Positions 61,024-64,000 of a stretch of DNA of 64,000 bases are shown here, one piece after another; positions within the stretch are counted from its first letter, which is position 1; each line of letters opens with the position of its first letter. The stretch covers positions 54,994 through 118,993 of the forward strand of contig NZ_ANFX01000019.1 of the NCBI RefSeq assembly GCF_000331285.1. Reading direction: 5' to 3'. The DNA comes from Porphyrobacter sp. AAP82. Lineage in GTDB: Bacteria; Pseudomonadota; Alphaproteobacteria; Sphingomonadales; Sphingomonadaceae. Position numbers and translations under genes: made by a program. Below the pieces are notes generated by a model that worked only from the letters and a program-made list of their open reading frames with translations, did not search any database and was not told the DNA's origin.

Positions 61024-61752
61024 ATGAAAAAACAGGGATTTGTTCTCGCCGCACTGGCCGCGACCATGCTGTGCGGGATGATGCCGGGGGCGGCATGGGC
61101 GCAGGACGAGGGGATGATCGTCGTCACCGGTTCGCGGGTCGACCGGGACGATTACGATCAGTATTACGATGAAGGCCAGTCCGCGATCGGCCTCACCCGC
61201 AAGGCCGACAACTTCGTCAAGCCGCTCTACATCAATTCGGATTCGCGCGATCCCGATGTGCGCCGCGCCGAGGTGACGGCGATGCTCGGGGACGTGATGC
61301 GACTCGCCGCCGCGCAGGGGATTGCGCTGGTCGCGGGCGATTACAAGCTGGTGCCGCTGACCCCCGAAAGCCTCAAGGCCCTGTCCTACGGCGTCGGCAA
61401 CCGCCCGGACACGACCCGGGTGAAGGTCTGTGCGCGGGTGCCGGTGGGCGGGGGCTTTGCCGGGGTGCGCGCTGTGGACGCCGCGATTGCCGCTTTCGTC
61501 AAATCGGTGCCGGTGACCGGGCGCTCCTATATCGAGACCGGCGGCACGGACCTCGCGATCAACAACCCGCAGAGCTATCGCGGGGCGGTGGTCAAGGCGA
61601 TCGCCGATGAGGCCAAACGCTATGCGGCGCTGTTCGGCCCCGATTACGGGATCGAGCTCCGCGGGCTGGATAGCGAGCTTTACTTCAAGCAGGCGAGCGA
61701 AACCGAAGTGTTCCTCTATATCGAGCATTCCTTCGTGATCGGGCCGAAATAG
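61024..61752 (+). CDS. Secreted protein with a TonB-box-like N terminus
   Basis: A 242-residue exported protein I do not recognise. A signal peptide (about 1-27, ending AAWAQ) is followed directly by DEGMIVVTGSRVDRDDYD, which resembles the TonB box/plug start of TonB-dependent receptors. The rest is too short for a barrel and has an alpha/beta look (VRRAEVTAMLGDVMRLAAAQGIALV, then RGLDSELYFKQASETEVFLYIEHSFVI), a little like SIMPL/DUF541 proteins. The ATG has GGGAGGG about nine bases upstream. It follows the rpoC terminator, so it is a separate unit. Confidence 0.68.
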   Translation: MKKQGFVLAALAATMLCGMMPGAAWAQDEGMIVVTGSRVDRDDYDQYYDEGQSAIGLTRKADNFVKPLYINSDSRDPDVRRAEVTAMLGDVMRLAAAQGIALVAGDYKLVPLTPESLKALSYGVGNRPDTTRVKVCARVPVGGGFAGVRAVDAAIAAFVKSVPVTGRSYIETGGTDLAINNPQSYRGAVVKAIADEAKRYAALFGPDYGIELRGLDSELYFKQASETEVFLYIEHSFVIGPK

Positions 61753-61766
61753 CCAGAAATCGCTAT

Positions 61767-61781
61767 TGCAAATCACTCGCA
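61767..61781 (+). promoter_or_regulatory. Candidate Fur box
   Basis: TTGCAAATCACTCGCAT (core TGCAAATCACTCGCA at 61767-61781) is an imperfect palindrome close to the alphaproteobacterial Fur pattern TGCGAATnATTCGCA, with three differences. It lies 57 bases before the start of an unknown gene and after the previous gene's stop, a position suited to repression of that gene. Confidence 0.5.
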
Positions 61782-61837
61782 TCTAAGTCAGACAGGTGTG
61801 CACATGCAGAGCCCGATCTGACCTTGAGCGAGGACCC

Positions 61838-62278
61838 ATGCCCCGACCCCAAGCCCCCTCCGCCGCCGCCCTGAAGCTCATCGCTGCGCTCGCCGCGCCG
61901 CCGCGGGTCGAGCGGCTCGGGCCGGTTGCGGCGCGCTTCCTCCACGCCTTGCGGCTGATCGCGCTCCACGAACGGGCGGGGCGCGATCCGGTGCCCGAAC
62001 TGGCGATGCGGCTCGGCAGCGTCGAGGTCGCGGCCAAGGCGCTGATCATGGCGCAGGCCATCGCCGCGACCTGGCCGGAGAACATCGCCGTCTCGCGCTT
62101 CTGCTGCCGCCTGCTCAGCCACGACGAGGCGACCATCGGCGCGCTCATCGATGCGGCGGCCGACGGCGACCGGCGCGGGTTCGAGGCGGCACTCGACGGC
62201 CTCGTCCGCGCGGATCGCGCGCACCGGTTGTGGGACGCTGCACTGGCGCTGGCAGACGCCGAGATGCGCGCTCTCTAG
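61838..62278 (+). CDS. Protein of unknown function, possibly iron-regulated
   Basis: A 146-residue helical protein I cannot assign. It contains two adjacent cysteines in SRFCCRLLSHDEATIGALI, a feature of some short sphingomonad proteins (DUF6628-like, low certainty). ATG 61838 has AGCGAGGA close upstream. A Fur-box-like palindrome stands 57 bases before it, so regulation by iron is possible. The gltX start lies 40 bases after its stop. Confidence 0.6.
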   Translation: MPRPQAPSAAALKLIAALAAPPRVERLGPVAARFLHALRLIALHERAGRDPVPELAMRLGSVEVAAKALIMAQAIAATWPENIAVSRFCCRLLSHDEATIGALIDAAADGDRRGFEAALDGLVRADRAHRLWDAALALADAEMRAL

Positions 62279-62317
62279 TGCTTGCGGGGCAAGGCCGCGC
62301 GCTCTACCGCCCGTGGC

Positions 62318-63676
62318 ATGACCGCGACCACCCGCTTTGCCCCTTCGCCCACCGGCCGGCTGCATGTCGGCAATATCCGCACCGCGCTCCACAACTGGAT
62401 GCTGGCGCGGCAGGCGGGTGGCGGCACGTTTATCCTGCGCATCGATGACACCGATGCCGATCGCAGCCGCGAGGAGTTTGTCGAGGCGATCCACGCGGAC
62501 CTCACATGGCTGGGCCTGACCTGGGATCGCGAAGAACGCCAGTCGGCGCGGCTCGATCGTTACGCAGCGGCCTTCGATGCGCTGCGGGCGGCGGGGCGCG
62601 TCTACCCGTGCTACGAGACCGCGCAGGAGCTCGACGTCAAGCGCAAGATCCAGCTCTCGCGCGGGCTGCCGCCGATCTATGACCGCGCTGCCCTTAAGCT
62701 CACCGATGCCGAGCGCGCGGCGCTCGAAGCGCAAGGCACGGCACCGCACTGGCGCTTTCTGCTCGACCATGCCGAACCGATCCAGTGGGACGACGGCATC
62801 CGCGGCCTCCAAAAATTCGATCCTGCGCAGCTCTCAGATCCCGTCATCCGCCGCGCCGACGGATCGTGGCTCTACATGATGCCAAGCGCTGTCGACGATA
62901 TCGACATGGGCATCACGCAGGTTCTGCGCGGCGAGGACCACGTGTCGAATACTGCCGTGCAAATCCAGATCTTTACCGCACTTTATGCTGCACAATTCGC
63001 CGCAGCAAAACCGCTCCCCGCCTTTGCGCATGAAGCGCTGCTGGTGGGGCGCGAGGGCAAGCTTTCGAAGCGCCTCGGATCGCTCGGTTGCGATGCGTTC
63101 CGCGAGCGCGGCATCGAGCCCGAGGCGATTATCGCCCTGCTCGCCCGGCTCGGCACCTCGCAGCCGGTCGAACCGATCGCCGATCGCGCGCTGCTCACCG
63201 CCAGCTTCGATCTGGCGACCTTCGGCCGCGCGCCCGCCAAGTTCGACGAGCAGGATCTCGAGCGTCTCAATGCCGGGATCGTCCACCAATTGCCCTATGA
63301 GGCGGTCGCCGCACGGCTTCCCGCAGGCATGGACGCGGCCGGATGGCATGCGGTGCGTCCCAACCTTGCCCATGTCGGCGAGGCGGCGGAGTGGTGGCGG
63401 CTGGTCACCGGGCCGATCACCCAGCCGGATTTCGCGGAGGAGGACAGGGCCTTCCTCGCCGCCGCCGCCAGCATTCTGGCTTGGGGGGACAATCCGTGGG
63501 GCACGCTCACCGCGGCGCTCAAGGACGCCACGGCACGCAAGGGCCGGGCGCTGTTCCTGCCGCTGCGGCAGGCGCTGACCGGCATGGACCACGGCCCCGA
63601 CATGGGCGAGCTGCTCTCCCTGATCGGCGAAGCAGAGGCCCGCGCGCGCCTCGCCCGCGCCGCCGGGATCGCCTGA
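62318..63676 (+). CDS. gltX: Glutamyl-tRNA synthetase
   Basis: A class I aminoacyl-tRNA synthetase of 452 residues that charges tRNA with glutamate. FAPSPTGRLHVGNIRTALHNW carries HVGN (the HIGH motif) and KLSKRLGSLG is the KMSKS loop. It is shorter than the E. coli enzyme and of the second alphaproteobacterial type, so the genome may have another gltX elsewhere. ATG 62318 gives the normal TTRFAPSPTG start. No Gln amidotransferase gene is present in the window. Confidence 0.94.
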   Translation: MTATTRFAPSPTGRLHVGNIRTALHNWMLARQAGGGTFILRIDDTDADRSREEFVEAIHADLTWLGLTWDREERQSARLDRYAAAFDALRAAGRVYPCYETAQELDVKRKIQLSRGLPPIYDRAALKLTDAERAALEAQGTAPHWRFLLDHAEPIQWDDGIRGLQKFDPAQLSDPVIRRADGSWLYMMPSAVDDIDMGITQVLRGEDHVSNTAVQIQIFTALYAAQFAAAKPLPAFAHEALLVGREGKLSKRLGSLGCDAFRERGIEPEAIIALLARLGTSQPVEPIADRALLTASFDLATFGRAPAKFDEQDLERLNAGIVHQLPYEAVAARLPAGMDAAGWHAVRPNLAHVGEAAEWWRLVTGPITQPDFAEEDRAFLAAAASILAWGDNPWGTLTAALKDATARKGRALFLPLRQALTGMDHGPDMGELLSLIGEAEARARLARAAGIA

Positions 63677-63786
63677 ACCGTTCGATCAGCGCCAAGGACG
63701 GCTCGGCAGGCAGCATGGCTGCGGCTTGCGCAGCCGGCAAGGGTCGGTCATCAAACCCCCTCGGAATTGCAACAGGGGCCGGATCG

Positions 63787-63951
63787 ATGAAAGCCATTCT
63801 TGCGGGCGCGGGCAGCCTGCTCGCCATGATCGCTGCGCCGCTGGCGGCAGAAGAGGGCTATTACCAGCACCCTGTGGCGAGCGGCGATGTGCTGGTCTTC
63901 GTCAGCGAGGGCGACCTGTGGCGCACCGGCCGGGGTGACGTGACCCCCTGA
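63787..63951 (+). pseudogene. Truncated tricorn-type/S41 protease gene
   Basis: A 54-codon open frame begins with a signal peptide (MKAILAGAGSLLAMIAAPLAAE) and then GYYQHPVASGDVLVFVSEGDLWR, the N-terminal beta-propeller start of tricorn-type proteases and related S41 proteins, which run to about 1000 residues. The frame ends at TGA 63949-63951. The last codons merge into a sequence that looks like the end of an insertion sequence, so the gene was probably interrupted. The rest is not in the window. Confidence 0.65.
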
Positions 63952-64000
63952 TTTTCCTCCACGAGCGATTAGAGTCTGGCCTGAAGGAAGGACAGACGAT
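63941..64000 (+). mobile_element. Probable left end of an insertion sequence
   Basis: From about 63941 the sequence TGACCCCCTGATTTTCCTCC replaces the expected protease coding sequence. It is followed by a leader and a strong ribosome binding site (GAAGGAAGGA, 63983-63992), six bases before an AT at 63999 that would become an ATG if the next base is G. This layout resembles the left end of IS3-family elements, whose first orf starts close to the terminal repeat. The transposase lies beyond the window. Confidence 0.5.

Overview
The window is a GC-rich stretch of chromosome from an alphaproteobacterium. Gene content and protein style point to the Sphingomonadales, most likely an Erythrobacteraceae-type organism: MipZ, a three-gene petABC bc1 operon, a tonB-exbB-exbD cluster, a short second-type GluRS and many short sphingomonad-style hypothetical proteins. 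This placement is inferred from sequence reading only. Coding density is very high and many neighbouring genes overlap by 4 bases (ATGA or GTGA), so translational coupling is common.

Layout. 0-8.8 kb: a YdbS/YdbT PH-domain membrane pair, a GNAT protein, threonine aldolase coupled to an EamA exporter, a YeeZ-type epimerase, pepN and a YfiH/LACC1 enzyme. 9-12.5 kb: petABC (cytochrome bc1) and apt. 12.6-18.6 kb: a complete seven-function Mrp Na+/H+ antiporter operon with fused A and B subunits. 18.6-22.5 kb: tRNA-Gly(TCC), panC, mipZ coupled to a membrane J-domain protein, and a phosphomannomutase/phosphoglucomutase. 22.6-29.4 kb: an HscC-type Hsp70 followed by a large J-like membrane protein, a DUF2059 protein and a ligase-associated DEXH helicase. 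29.4-33.3 kb (minus): tonB-exbB followed by four exbD-type genes, with an intrinsic terminator after the second. 33.7-38.4 kb: homoserine dehydrogenase and GlpX, with a tandem pair of unknown secreted paralogues on the other strand. 38.4-38.8 kb is a non-coding stretch with a copy of the glpX tail and an inverted repeat.

38.8-44 kb: an sdpR-sdpI-hydrolase operon, a SRPBCC/zinc alcohol dehydrogenase pair and a GAF-EAL protein whose EAL catalytic residues are largely lost. 44.3-46.4 kb: groES-groEL with a perfect CIRCE element (HrcA control). 46.5-48.8 kb: an MscS channel and a MATE exporter. 49.2-50.1 kb: rplJ-rplL on the minus strand, separated from rpoB-rpoC (52.3-60.9 kb, plus strand) by a PsiE protein and a small operon of a 45-residue peptide, a DUF2975 protein and a YozG-type regulator behind a palindromic operator. 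61-64 kb: a secreted protein with a TonB-box-like start, an unknown gene behind a Fur-box-like site, gltX, and a tricorn-type protease gene cut off after about 50 codons by what looks like the left end of an insertion sequence at the window edge.

Most of the window is core housekeeping. No clear, wholly new defence or biosynthetic system is visible. The most interesting local features are the extended exbD array, the small-peptide/DUF2975/XRE operon, the sdpRI-hydrolase operon, the degenerate EAL protein, the unknown secreted paralogue pair and the interrupted gene at the right edge.
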